From contig JAJYVK010000036.1 of NCBI GenBank assembly GCA_021792075.1, positions 1 through 9,539 on the forward strand: 9,539 nt of DNA, given 5' to 3'. The notes beneath the pieces were generated by a model, which saw only the letters and a list, made by a program, of their open reading frames with translations, did not search any database and was not told the origin of the DNA. Shown here piece by piece: positions 1 through 6,421 of the stretch. The DNA comes from Actinomycetes bacterium. GTDB lineage: Bacteria > Actinomycetota > Acidimicrobiia > Acidimicrobiales > Acidimicrobiaceae. The position numbers were made by a program, and so were the translations under genes. Position 1 is the first letter of the stretch; every line of letters begins with the position of its first letter.

Positions 1-1194
1 CGAAGCGATTTGGTTCATATCTGCGACACCGTCCGCTCCGGTGTAGTCCACACAAACATCGATAGCGTGCGAACCCTCTTTTACCTGGTCTTTCGCCATT
101 TCAATACAGGTTTCCCAGTCGGACGAAAGCATGGCCTCTCTAAATCTCTTCGAACCGTTGGCGTTTGTGCGCTCTCCGATGGCGAGGTATGCATTCTCTT
201 GTTTGAGCGACACTGAGGAGTAAAGTGAGGCTATAGAAGGTTCGAAGTCAACGGGGTGCTTAGCCGGCTCCAAATCGGCGCATACTTCGACAACCTTACG
301 AAGATGTTCTGGCGTCGTTCCGCAACATCCACCCACCACTCTCACACCTAGTTCAGTTATGAAACGCGAGTGATAGGACGCGAGCTCATCCGGCGTTAGG
401 TCGTAGTGCATCTTTCCATCGACCACCGATGGCAGCCCTGCATTTGGAAGGCATGAAACCGGCGTTCTTGAGTGCGCAGTCAGATGCCGGAGGTGCTCGC
501 TCATCTCAGCTGGTCCAGTCGCGCAGTTTATTCCTATCACATCGACTTTCATTGCGTCGAGAGAGGTGAGAGCTGCGCCAATCTCTGTTCCGGGCAGCAT
601 GCGGCCTGTCAGCTCTATTGTTACCTGGGTTTGAATCGGCACTTGTCTGCCGATCTTGGCCATAGCACGACGCGCGGCTATGATTGCGGCTTTGGCTGAC
701 AACAGATCGAAGACTGTCTCGATGAGGATCAGGTCAACGCCGCCATCGATCAGAGCTTCAGCCTGAATCTGATACGCGTCTCTGAGTTGGTTGAAAGTGA
801 TCTGGCCAAGCGAAGGAAACTTCGTTCCCGGTCCCACCGATCCGGCAACGAACTTCGGTTCGGAAGCGCTACCGTACGAACTCGCCACCTCCCTCGCCAG
901 TCTGGCGGCTTTGAGATTGATATCATATGCTTTGTCGGCGATTCCGTACTCGGCCAATACGATGGGGAATGCACCAAATGTGTCTGTCTCAATTGCGTCG
1001 ACGCCCACTTTCAAAAATGAATCGTGGAGAGCAGTGATGACATCCGGCCGACTCAGAACTAGAGCTTCATTGCAGCCCTCGAGTTCCGGTCCTCCAAAGT
1101 CGTCGGAGGATAACCCGAGCAATTGCAGATTCGTTCCTGTGGCTCCGTCGTAAATTAGGACCTTTTCAATTATTCGCGCCAAATAATCTTTCAT
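1..1194 (-). CDS. metH: Methionine synthase, cobalamin-dependent, N-terminal part (cut by window edge)
   Basis: The frame is open without a stop from an ATG at 1194 to the window edge, giving 398 residues. It lacks its C-terminus only because the window ends. Residues ~10-300 form the homocysteine-binding barrel. The YDGATGTNLQ stretch lies near the start, and the three zinc/homocysteine cysteines are visible as C224 in GINCATGP and the C290-C291 pair in GGCCGTTPEH. Residues from ~330 begin the pterin (methyltetrahydrofolate) domain, with IGERTNANGS at 339-348. This two-domain order is that of MetH, which transfers a methyl group from methyltetrahydrofolate via cobalamin to homocysteine in the cytosol; free-standing homocysteine methyltransferases lack the pterin domain. 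The cobalamin and reactivation domains should lie to the left of the window. No Shine-Dalgarno precedes the ATG, so a leaderless mRNA is possible. The gene diverges from a B12 adenosyltransferase. The assignment is very secure. Confidence 0.96.
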   Translation of the reverse strand, partial: MKDYLARIIEKVLIYDGATGTNLQLLGLSSDDFGGPELEGCNEALVLSRPDVITALHDSFLKVGVDAIETDTFGAFPIVLAEYGIADKAYDINLKAARLAREVASSYGSASEPKFVAGSVGPGTKFPSLGQITFNQLRDAYQIQAEALIDGGVDLILIETVFDLLSAKAAIIAARRAMAKIGRQVPIQTQVTIELTGRMLPGTEIGAALTSLDAMKVDVIGINCATGPAEMSEHLRHLTAHSRTPVSCLPNAGLPSVVDGKMHYDLTPDELASYHSRFITELGVRVVGGCCGTTPEHLRKVVEVCADLEPAKHPVDFEPSIASLYSSVSLKQENAYLAIGERTNANGSKRFREAMLSSDWETCIEMAKDQVKEGSHAIDVCVDYTGADGVADMNQIAS

Positions 1195-1295
1195 TTGCCA
1201 TATAAGGCTAGCCGCCGTATAGCCCCCTAAGTTTGCTTCTGGCGCAGTGTGCCGCGGTGGCCGGAAGCGCACCGCGCCAATTAGTCTTATCTTGC
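1195..1295. promoter_or_regulatory. Divergent metH / adenosyltransferase promoter region
   Basis: About 100 bases separate the two divergent starts and must hold both promoters. Two imperfect inverted repeats are visible. One has arms GGCTA (1206-1210) and TAGCC (1220-1224), and GGCTAGCC at 1206-1213 is itself a palindrome. The other is a GC-rich hairpin with outer arms GGCGC (1241-1245) and GCGCC (1274-1278) and inner arms GTGC (1249-1252) and GCAC (1269-1272). A TAGTCT box at 1282-1287 stands 8 bases before the GTG at 1296, the spacing expected of a -10 box of a leaderless transcript. No convincing -35 was found for either side. Operator function for the repeats is inference only. Confidence 0.4.
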
Positions 1296-1856
1296 GTGAG
1301 GATCTATACCAAAAAAGGTGACGACGGAACGACTGGGCTGCTTTTTGGGGGAAGAGTCAGGAAAGACGCGCCACAGATAGAACTCAATGGCGCGATCGAC
1401 GAAGCTCAGGCATTTCTGGGGCTTGCGCGTGCAGAATGCAGGCCGGGCAGCACTCTGGACGCGCTGTTGTTGGAGCTCGAATCCGACCTGTGGATACTGA
1501 TGGCCGAGGTTGCCACGAAAGGACCGAATCGCTCGAAGCTAGTCGAGGGTAAGACCTTGGTGACTCGTGAAATGGTAGAAAATGTCGAGAAGAGAATCGA
1601 TGAGACAACCGAGCAGTTCAACTTCCCGAAGGATTTTGTCGTTCCGGGACAAAACCGGATTTCCTCCTGTCTCGATGTTGCCCGGACGGTGATCAGGCGG
1701 GCCGAGAGACTCAGCGTGGAGTTCACCCTTGAGAATCCATTATCCCAGGTTGGGCCTTATCTAAACAGGCTCTCCGATCTGGTTTGGACATTGGCGCGAT
1801 GGCAGGAAGAGGTTCACCTCACCGCCAAAGCGGCACACGCTCCGCAGAAACAATAA
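1296..1856 (+). CDS. pduO: Cob(I)alamin adenosyltransferase, PduO type
   Basis: The enzyme transfers the 5'-deoxyadenosyl group of ATP to cob(I)alamin, making the adenosylcobalamin needed by mutases. At 186 residues from the GTG at 1296 it has the usual length for the family. The N-terminal ATP loop reads IYTKKGDDGTTGLLFGGRV (residues 3-21). It is followed by NGAIDEAQ with D35, the C-terminal helix ARTVIRRAER (129-138) with R130, and YLNRLSDLVWTLAR near the end. D35 and R130 occupy the places of the family's known Asp-Arg salt bridge. The GTG start is chosen because the family begins at this Ile-Tyr-Thr-Lys. An ATG at 1233 would add 21 residues with no family resemblance. The loop FVVPGQNRISS differs from the commoner PGG form. 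There is no clear Shine-Dalgarno. The gene is probably co-transcribed with the aminopeptidase 32 bases downstream. Confidence 0.93.
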   Translation: MRIYTKKGDDGTTGLLFGGRVRKDAPQIELNGAIDEAQAFLGLARAECRPGSTLDALLLELESDLWILMAEVATKGPNRSKLVEGKTLVTREMVENVEKRIDETTEQFNFPKDFVVPGQNRISSCLDVARTVIRRAERLSVEFTLENPLSQVGPYLNRLSDLVWTLARWQEEVHLTAKAAHAPQKQ

Positions 1857-1888
1857 CAGTTAAGCACCCTTAGCGCATCAGGAGAGAA

Positions 1889-3340
1889 ATGAACAGGTTG
1901 CAGGTTAGCGTGCAGTCGGCGACGGGCAGTTACGACGCATTTGAGATCAACCTTGTCCGGGAAGGCATAGAGCCCATGGGCGGCAGCGTTCCAAGAGAGG
2001 AGCTAGCTCTGGGAGCCGGATTCAGCGGAAAATCCGGTCAAGTTCTTGTGGCGTTCCCGCCCGATTCAAACCAAGCCGCGCTATTCGTGGGCGTTGGAGA
2101 CGGTGTAGACAGTGAGAGCTTCAGGTTGGCTGGAGCAGCGGCTGTTCGGGCTTTGTCAAAGGATGTAACGGTGGCTGCGCTTTTGGCGCGAGGAGTCGAT
2201 GATCCCCAGCTTGTGGCGGCATTTGTCGAGGGAGCGATCTTGGGTTTCTACCGTTACGACGCACTTAGGGGAAGGGGTTTTGACAGATCCTGCCTGCATC
2301 AGCTTAATCATCTCCTCGTAATAGCCGATGACACGGCCCTACTTGACGCCTCAGTTGGCAGGGCTGCAATTGTTGCGAACGCGACATGTTTTGCACGCGA
2401 TTTGATAAACGAGCCAGCTGCAACTATGACCCCGACCCGTTTTGCCGAGATTGCACAGGGAATAGCTGATGCTAGCGGAGTCAGCTGCCGCATCTGGGAT
2501 AAGGCTCAAATTGAAAGGGAGGCTCTTGGAGGACTGCTGGCTGTGGCCAGGGGCTCGGTTCAGGAGCCGCGCATGGTAAAGATGTCGTACCGGCCTTTTG
2601 GCCATATAGGCAGCGCTGAGGTGGCCTTGGTGGGCAAGGGCATAACTTTCGATTCAGGTGGACTTTCACTCAAAAGCGGTGACGCAATGATGACGATGAA
2701 GACTGATATGAGTGGGGCGGCAGCTGTTTTGGCCACAATGTCGGTCTTGGCGGATCTTGGCGTGGGAGTAGCCGTCGATGGCTACATGGCGCTTACTGAA
2801 AATATGCCCAGCGGATCGGCTACAAAGCCTGGTGACGTCTTCGTGGCAAGGAATGGCAAAAGCGTAGAGGTATTGAATACCGATGCAGAAGGACGCTTGG
2901 TTCTCGCTGACGCATTATCTCTGGCAAGTGAGGACGGGGCGAGCGAGATCATAGATCTCGCAACTCTGACCGGTGCCTGTGTGGTTGCACTGGGGCGCGA
3001 GATAGCGGGTGTTATGGGAAATGATTCTGAACTGGTGCAAAGGCTGATCCGAGCTGGCGATTCGGCGGGCGAGCCTCTCTGGCAGCTGCCCCTTTTCGAC
3101 CGTTACAAAAAACACATCGAGTCAGAGGTTGCAGACATGAAAAACATCGGTGCACCAGGCGCCGCGGGGACCATCTCGGCTGCTCTTCTCCTCAAGGAGT
3201 TTGTTGGCGAAACACCCTGGGCTCACCTGGACATCGCGGGCCCGTCAAGATCGGATTCGGATGAGCGTTATTTTCGCAAGGGTGCAACGGGATTCGGAGT
3301 TCGCACGCTCTGCTCGTATCTCGAGGGCAAGTCTCACTGA
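1889..3340 (+). CDS. pepA: Leucyl aminopeptidase, peptidase family M17
   Basis: This is a cytosolic two-metal aminopeptidase that removes N-terminal residues from peptides. The 483-residue protein has the usual length, with a poorly conserved N-terminal domain (~1-160) and the catalytic domain after it. All family metal and catalytic residues are in place: K250 and D255 in GKGITFDSGGLSLK, K262, D273 in MKTDMSG, and D332, E334 and R336 in the signature NTDAEGRL. Their spacing is identical to E. coli PepA with a constant shift of 20. The C-terminal segment WAHLDIAGPS followed by KGATGFGVRTL is also typical. AGGAG at 1880-1884 precedes the ATG at 1889 by 4 bases and supports this start. The gene follows the adenosyltransferase by 32 bases, so an operon is likely, but no functional link to B12 is known. 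It is followed by the inverted repeat at 3391-3458. Confidence 0.96.
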   Translation: MNRLQVSVQSATGSYDAFEINLVREGIEPMGGSVPREELALGAGFSGKSGQVLVAFPPDSNQAALFVGVGDGVDSESFRLAGAAAVRALSKDVTVAALLARGVDDPQLVAAFVEGAILGFYRYDALRGRGFDRSCLHQLNHLLVIADDTALLDASVGRAAIVANATCFARDLINEPAATMTPTRFAEIAQGIADASGVSCRIWDKAQIEREALGGLLAVARGSVQEPRMVKMSYRPFGHIGSAEVALVGKGITFDSGGLSLKSGDAMMTMKTDMSGAAAVLATMSVLADLGVGVAVDGYMALTENMPSGSATKPGDVFVARNGKSVEVLNTDAEGRLVLADALSLASEDGASEIIDLATLTGACVVALGREIAGVMGNDSELVQRLIRAGDSAGEPLWQLPLFDRYKKHIESEVADMKNIGAPGAAGTISAALLLKEFVGETPWAHLDIAGPSRSDSDERYFRKGATGFGVRTLCSYLEGKSH

Positions 3341-3390
3341 GTGCCGTTTGGCGGTCTTGGGCATCCAACTTTAGTATGAGCCCATGATTT

Positions 3391-3458
3391 CAGGGCAAGA
3401 CCACAGCGGTTCGTTTTGAGGCCGAGAGGTCTGCGTGATGTGTCGTGGCCTTGCCCTG
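3391..3458. terminator. Long inverted repeat between convergent genes, probable terminator
   Basis: The arms CAGGGCAAGACCAC (3391-3404) and GTGGCCTTGCCCTG (3445-3458) pair at 13 of 14 positions. About 40 bases lie between them and can form only weak inner pairs, for example CGG 3407-3409 with CCG 3422-3424. On the plus strand the stem is followed by the T-rich stretch AATTATTTT (3461-3469). The repeat lies between the 3' ends of pepA and the convergent unnamed gene, where a terminator is expected. The long loop is not canonical for an intrinsic terminator, and there is no T-run on the minus side. A small structured RNA is a less likely alternative. Confidence 0.5.
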
Positions 3459-3475
3459 GCAATTATTTTGCAAAT

Positions 3476-4213
3476 TTAGGGTTGGAGTCCCTTAGTGCTC
3501 ACCTCCTCTTGCTCAGTATCGGTTGTATCCTCTGTGGATCTGTGGGGAGATGCCTGTTCGAGCCAGCTGAGAGTTTCATAGCAGACTGAAGGGTGAAATC
3601 TCCATGAGATAAGCTGCTTCTCGATCGCTGTTTTATCGTGTCCCAGTTTTAAAAGTGTCAGAGCTAACGAGCGGGCTCGAGTCCGGACGGCCGTCAGGGA
3701 GGTTTCGGGTGCCTCCTGAATCTCTTTGGCGTGGAGCTCCTGAATGTGCTCGGGAAGTCTGTTGATGTATCTTTGTGGTAAGGGCGGCAGTTTCAACCTG
3801 ACAGAAACTGCTTTGGATGGCATGATTCTGGCCAGCTCGAAAACGAGCAGGCGATTTAGGGTCTTTTGGATCGATGAGTGTCTGTTTGTGGCTCCTCCAA
3901 GCCCCATCATGATGGACATCTCCTCAAGATCTACCGTGAAACCGTATGGTTCGCTTTCAAGCGATTCGGTAATCCGTCTAGCCAACAAGACGGTTGACGG
4001 TCCGAGAAATGGGAGCCAAAATTTTTCCACGTAGCTGGATCGAGGGTCATATCCTAGTGATTCGATATTGACGTCTCTCCAACTCAGAAAGCGGACTGGC
4101 GACTCGAATTCCCAGATTGCATGTTTTTTGGCTGACGCGGGCTTGGCTCCTTTGGACGAGCTTCTCGACTCATCATCTGCTCCGTCACCAGAGTGGCTAC
4201 CACTAACTAACAT
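3476..4213 (-). CDS. Conserved hypothetical protein, possible winged-helix-like core
   Basis: The function is not recognised. The 245-residue protein starts at an ATG at 4213 with a strong Shine-Dalgarno, AAAGGGGG (4221-4228), 7 bases upstream. Residues 1-30 are Ser/Asp/Lys-rich and probably disordered. A conserved-looking core follows, beginning at FLSWRDVNIESLGYDPRSSYVEKFW (about 42-66, broken around 56-60 by GYDPR). It continues as a mostly helical region to ~215 and a Glu/Thr-rich tail. The stretch with LLARRITESLE, then DLEEMSIMMGLGG and SSIQKTLNRLL, resembles helix-turn-helix/winged-helix layouts seen in replication-initiation or regulatory proteins, but this is weak inference. From memory, similar proteins with the YDPRSSYVEKFWLP block occur in Acidimicrobiia and other actinobacteria without a known role. 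No signal peptide or membrane span is seen. The gene may be transcribed with the nitroreductase or from its own promoter in the 176-base gap; a TTGACA on the minus strand (4268-4273) has no matching -10. Confidence 0.8.
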   Translation of the reverse strand: MLVSGSHSGDGADDESRSSSKGAKPASAKKHAIWEFESPVRFLSWRDVNIESLGYDPRSSYVEKFWLPFLGPSTVLLARRITESLESEPYGFTVDLEEMSIMMGLGGATNRHSSIQKTLNRLLVFELARIMPSKAVSVRLKLPPLPQRYINRLPEHIQELHAKEIQEAPETSLTAVRTRARSLALTLLKLGHDKTAIEKQLISWRFHPSVCYETLSWLEQASPHRSTEDTTDTEQEEVSTKGLQP

Positions 4214-4389
4214 AATCTATCCCCCTTTAGGTAGTTGGGCTCTTCCTCGGAGAAGCAGTGATTAGTGTGTCAAATTCTCTGGGATTTGTAAAGAGCGAAT
4301 TGATCGCTGAATTTGAGATGTTACTGTCAGTCGTCAACACTTTGCTGACCAGTAGCATTGTGTAATGCAATTTAGTCAAAGAGTGGTAA

Positions 4390-4992
4390 TCACTGAAATC
4401 GGTTCATGTGGAACTGAGAAGACCTAGGTCTTCTCCCGCGCCGTGACGAAGACGAAAGATCATTGGAGGTGGGATGGCCAATGGCAATTGCTCCGATCGG
4501 GATGAAGCGCTCCGGTATCTGAAAAGAGTTCTTGATCTCGCTCACATTCCTAAAAAGTCCGAAGAAGAGCGCGCCCAAGTTTTCATTGACGACAGAATCA
4601 AGTATCAGCATCGACGCAAATGCCGTGTCCACGAACCAATACGGGATCGGCCAGTCGTGTTCGCGGGTGAGATTGGAGTAACTCTTGTCGGCTTCGGAGT
4701 AACGCTCTAGGTAGGCTTGAGGGTTCGCAAGAGGAATGATGACGACTGGAGCATTCCAGAGATCCTTGTGTGACCTGGTTCTGTCCCTCCACTTTTGGGT
4801 GAGCGCAAGATCCCAAAACCGCTCCAACGAGTCGCTCTCGTTGAGCACGAGGAAGTCGAATCCTTGCGTGAATCCCGCCGAGGGTCCCCTCGTGGCAGAA
4901 TCCAGGATTCTCTGCAGAGCTGTCTCCGGGATCGGGTCACGACTAAAATGGCGATACATCCTTCTTCTTGCCAAAAGCTCGTAGTACTCCAT
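4390..4992 (-). CDS. Nitroreductase family FMN-dependent oxidoreductase
   Basis: The 200-residue protein has the features of the FMN-binding nitroreductase fold. The N-terminal block RRRMYRHFSRDPIP (9-22) corresponds to the phosphate-binding RRSxRxF motif. GPSAGFTQGFDFLVL (36-50) stands where the family has PSAGNxQP. A central hydrophobic helix reads DTAFASMLILDS, followed by GALFFG, and the late strand reads PIGAIAIGHP. Such enzymes use NAD(P)H and bound FMN to reduce nitro groups, quinones or flavin-like substrates in the cytosol as dimers; the substrate cannot be read from the sequence. The C-terminal tail (about 178-200) is Ser/Arg-rich, with RRGRRP. The start at the ATG 4992 lacks a Shine-Dalgarno. 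A TAGTTT box lies just upstream on the minus strand, compatible with leaderless transcription. The gene diverges from moeB. The family assignment is secure, the specific role unknown. Confidence 0.9.
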   Translation of the reverse strand: MEYYELLARRRMYRHFSRDPIPETALQRILDSATRGPSAGFTQGFDFLVLNESDSLERFWDLALTQKWRDRTRSHKDLWNAPVVIIPLANPQAYLERYSEADKSYSNLTREHDWPIPYWFVDTAFASMLILDSVVNENLGALFFGLFRNVSEIKNSFQIPERFIPIGAIAIGHPTSNDLSSSSRRGRRPRSSQFHMNRFQ

Positions 4993-5073
4993 AATTAGAA
5001 ACTATGCCGTCCGAGGATGTTCCGGTTTAAGGCTGGTTGAATTTACCGATGTGGCGGATCGATGCCGGGATTT

Positions 5074-5086
5074 TCAAAAATTTTGA
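5074..5086. repeat. Perfect 13-base palindrome, candidate operator at moeB promoter
   Basis: TCAAAAATTTTGA is a perfect inverted repeat with 6-base arms around a central A. It lies in the 166-base gap between the divergent nitroreductase and moeB genes and overlaps the proposed -35 box of moeB (5083-5088). That position fits an operator, but A/T-rich palindromes arise easily by chance and no regulator is encoded next to it. Confidence 0.35.
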
Positions 5087-5110
5087 TGAACGTGGAATGT
5101 TGACTAATAT
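5083..5110 (+). promoter_or_regulatory. Putative promoter of the rhodanese-MoeB gene
   Basis: TTGATG (5083-5088) and TAATAT (5105-5110) are separated by 16 bases and resemble -35 and -10 boxes. Transcription would start near 5117, leaving a leader of about 40 bases that contains the Shine-Dalgarno GGAG (5147-5150). The -10 box sits inside an imperfect dyad, CTAATATGGTAG (5104-5115), 4 of 6 positions symmetric. The stretch GACTAATATGGTAGGG is loosely reminiscent of Rrf2/IscR-type sites, an impression that needs a motif scan. Confidence 0.4.
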
Positions 5111-5158
5111 GGTAGGGTTTTAACAAGGGAAATGTCACATACCGCTGGAGTGTAACCC

Positions 5159-6331
5159 ATGACAAGTTTTAGAGAGATCTTACGCAGTACCAAGGCCGAG
5201 ATTGAAGAGATCGACACCGTTGGTGCCGCGAGGCTAGGAAAAGGATGGCTGTTTCTCGACGTGAGAGAAGCTGATGAATACGAGCAGGGTACCATTGAGA
5301 ATTCCATGTTTCTTCCAAGAGGAAACCTGGAGATTCAGGTGGAGGGCAGGATTCCTGACAAAACGCAGAACATTGTTGTCTTCTGTGCCGGTGGTGTCAG
5401 ATCAGCTTTGGCGGCCAAGTCTCTTAAAGATCTCGGATACGAGAATGTCGTTTCGATGGCTGGCGGATTCAACAAGTGGAAGGATGACGGGCTGAAGTGG
5501 GTCACACCAAGGACGTTGACTCCGGAGCAAAGGAACCGTTATCAACGCCATCTGCTTCTGCCTGAGGTCGGTGAAGTCGGCCAGCAAAAGCTCTTGGACA
5601 AGAGCGTCCTGTTGCTCGGAGCGGGAGGCCTTGGTTCTCCTGCAGCTCTTTACCTTGCCGCAGCTGGAGTCGGCCATATTGGGATAATTGACATGGACGA
5701 GGTTGATGTTTCCAACTTGCAGCGTCAGGTCCTTCACAATGTGGATCGTATCGGCCAGCGGAAAGTGGACTCTGCGAAGAAGACTATTTCGCTGCTGAAT
5801 CCGGATGTTGATGTAACGACTTACGATGTGAGGCTCGGTGCGGATAATGTCTTGGATATCATCGATGGGTACGACGTCATCGTCGATGGGATGGATAACT
5901 TCCCGACGCGCTATCTTGTCAACGACGCTGCTCTGTTGAAGAGAATTCCGGTCGTTCACGGTTCGATCTTCAGATTTGAGGGCCAAGTGACGGTATTCAA
6001 CCCATATGTCGGCCCCTGCTACCGTTGTTTTGTTCCCGAACCGCCTCCTGCCGAACTAGCTCCTTCCTGCGCTGAGGCAGGTGTTCTTGGCGTCTTGCCG
6101 GGAATCATAGGATCAATTCAGGCAATGGAGGCAATCAAGCTTCTTCTCGACCTGGGCGACCCGTTGGTCGGAAGATTGCTTGCCTACGATGCGCTCGAGG
6201 AAACCTTCCGCACTTTCAAGATGCGAAGGGATCCAAACTGCCCGGCATGTGGTCCTGACGTTGACGAGATCGTCATAGCAGAGTACGACCATCTGTGCAT
6301 GCCACATGCAAAGGTGCTTGCCACGGCATAA
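5159..6331 (+). CDS. moeB: Rhodanese-MoeB/ThiF fusion: sulfur-carrier adenylyltransferase/sulfurtransferase
   Basis: The 390-residue cytosolic protein joins two domains. Residues ~10-112 are a rhodanese, with FLDVREADEYEQGTIENS (32-49) and the active loop CAGGVRS starting at the persulfide cysteine C76. Residues ~118-375 are an E1-like ThiF/MoeB domain. It has RYQRHLLLPEVGEVGQQKL, the ATP loop GAGGLGS (154-160), the DEVDVSNLQRQ block and the catalytic aspartate D246 in DGMDNFPTR. Two zinc CxxC pairs are present (C287/C290 and C361/C364). MoeB-type enzymes adenylate the C-terminal glycine of MoaD/ThiS/CysO-like sulfur carriers, and the rhodanese supplies sulfur for the thiocarboxylate. Which carrier is served is unknown because none is encoded nearby. 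The domain order is the reverse of the usual MoeZ layout, which has the rhodanese last. GGAG (5147-5150) lies 8 bases before the ATG. The gene is monocistronic, closed by the terminator at 6369-6403. Confidence 0.94.
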   Translation: MTSFREILRSTKAEIEEIDTVGAARLGKGWLFLDVREADEYEQGTIENSMFLPRGNLEIQVEGRIPDKTQNIVVFCAGGVRSALAAKSLKDLGYENVVSMAGGFNKWKDDGLKWVTPRTLTPEQRNRYQRHLLLPEVGEVGQQKLLDKSVLLLGAGGLGSPAALYLAAAGVGHIGIIDMDEVDVSNLQRQVLHNVDRIGQRKVDSAKKTISLLNPDVDVTTYDVRLGADNVLDIIDGYDVIVDGMDNFPTRYLVNDAALLKRIPVVHGSIFRFEGQVTVFNPYVGPCYRCFVPEPPPAELAPSCAEAGVLGVLPGIIGSIQAMEAIKLLLDLGDPLVGRLLAYDALEETFRTFKMRRDPNCPACGPDVDEIVIAEYDHLCMPHAKVLATA

Positions 6332-6368
6332 AGCCCCCGCTTTTGCGAGCATGATCGATCCGGTGCTT

Positions 6369-6403
6369 AGGGTCCAGCCCCAACTGGGAATCTGGACCCT
6401 TTT
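6369..6403 (+). terminator. Rho-independent terminator after the rhodanese-MoeB gene
   Basis: AGGGTCCAG (6369-6377) and CTGGACCCT (6392-6400) form a perfect 9-base stem with a 14-base loop. The loop itself can pair CCC (6379-6381) with GGG (6386-6388). The stem runs directly into TTTT (6400-6403), a textbook intrinsic terminator 37 bases after the moeB stop. It separates that gene from the mutase, whose proposed -10 box begins only 5 bases further on. Confidence 0.85.
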
Positions 6404-6407
6404 CGAT

Positions 6408-6413
6408 TATTGT
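6408..6413 (+). promoter_or_regulatory. Putative -10 box for leaderless mutase transcript
   Basis: TATTGT lies 8 bases before the ATG at 6422. No Shine-Dalgarno precedes this ATG or the alternative TTG at 6410. The spacing is that of leaderless actinobacterial mRNAs, in which transcription begins at or next to the start codon. The -35 region would fall in the terminator stem-loop and shows no clear match. Confidence 0.4.
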
Positions 6414-6421
6414 CTTTGATT

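Noticed and set aside
1233..1295. Earlier ATG start (1233) for the adenosyltransferase, adding 21 residues
   Set aside because: The added residues do not resemble the family. The conserved protein begins at the IYTKKGDDG block, reached directly from the GTG at 1296.
1195..1295. Cobalamin riboswitch between metH and the adenosyltransferase
   Set aside because: The gap is too short and no B12-box-like sequence was found on either strand.
3744..4034. Plus-strand 96-codon frame opposite the unnamed gene
   Set aside because: It lies wholly within the minus-strand gene, which has a strong Shine-Dalgarno and a protein-like sequence. The opposite frame shows no family features or start signal.
4355..4368. 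Hairpin GCATT-GTGT-AATGC downstream of the nitroreductase as a terminator
   Set aside because: The stem is only 5 bases and A/T-rich, and no T-run follows in the direction of transcription.
6410..6421. TTG start four codons upstream for the mutase
   Set aside because: It has no Shine-Dalgarno, and the ATG at 6422 has a better-placed -10 box for leaderless initiation. The evidence is slight either way.
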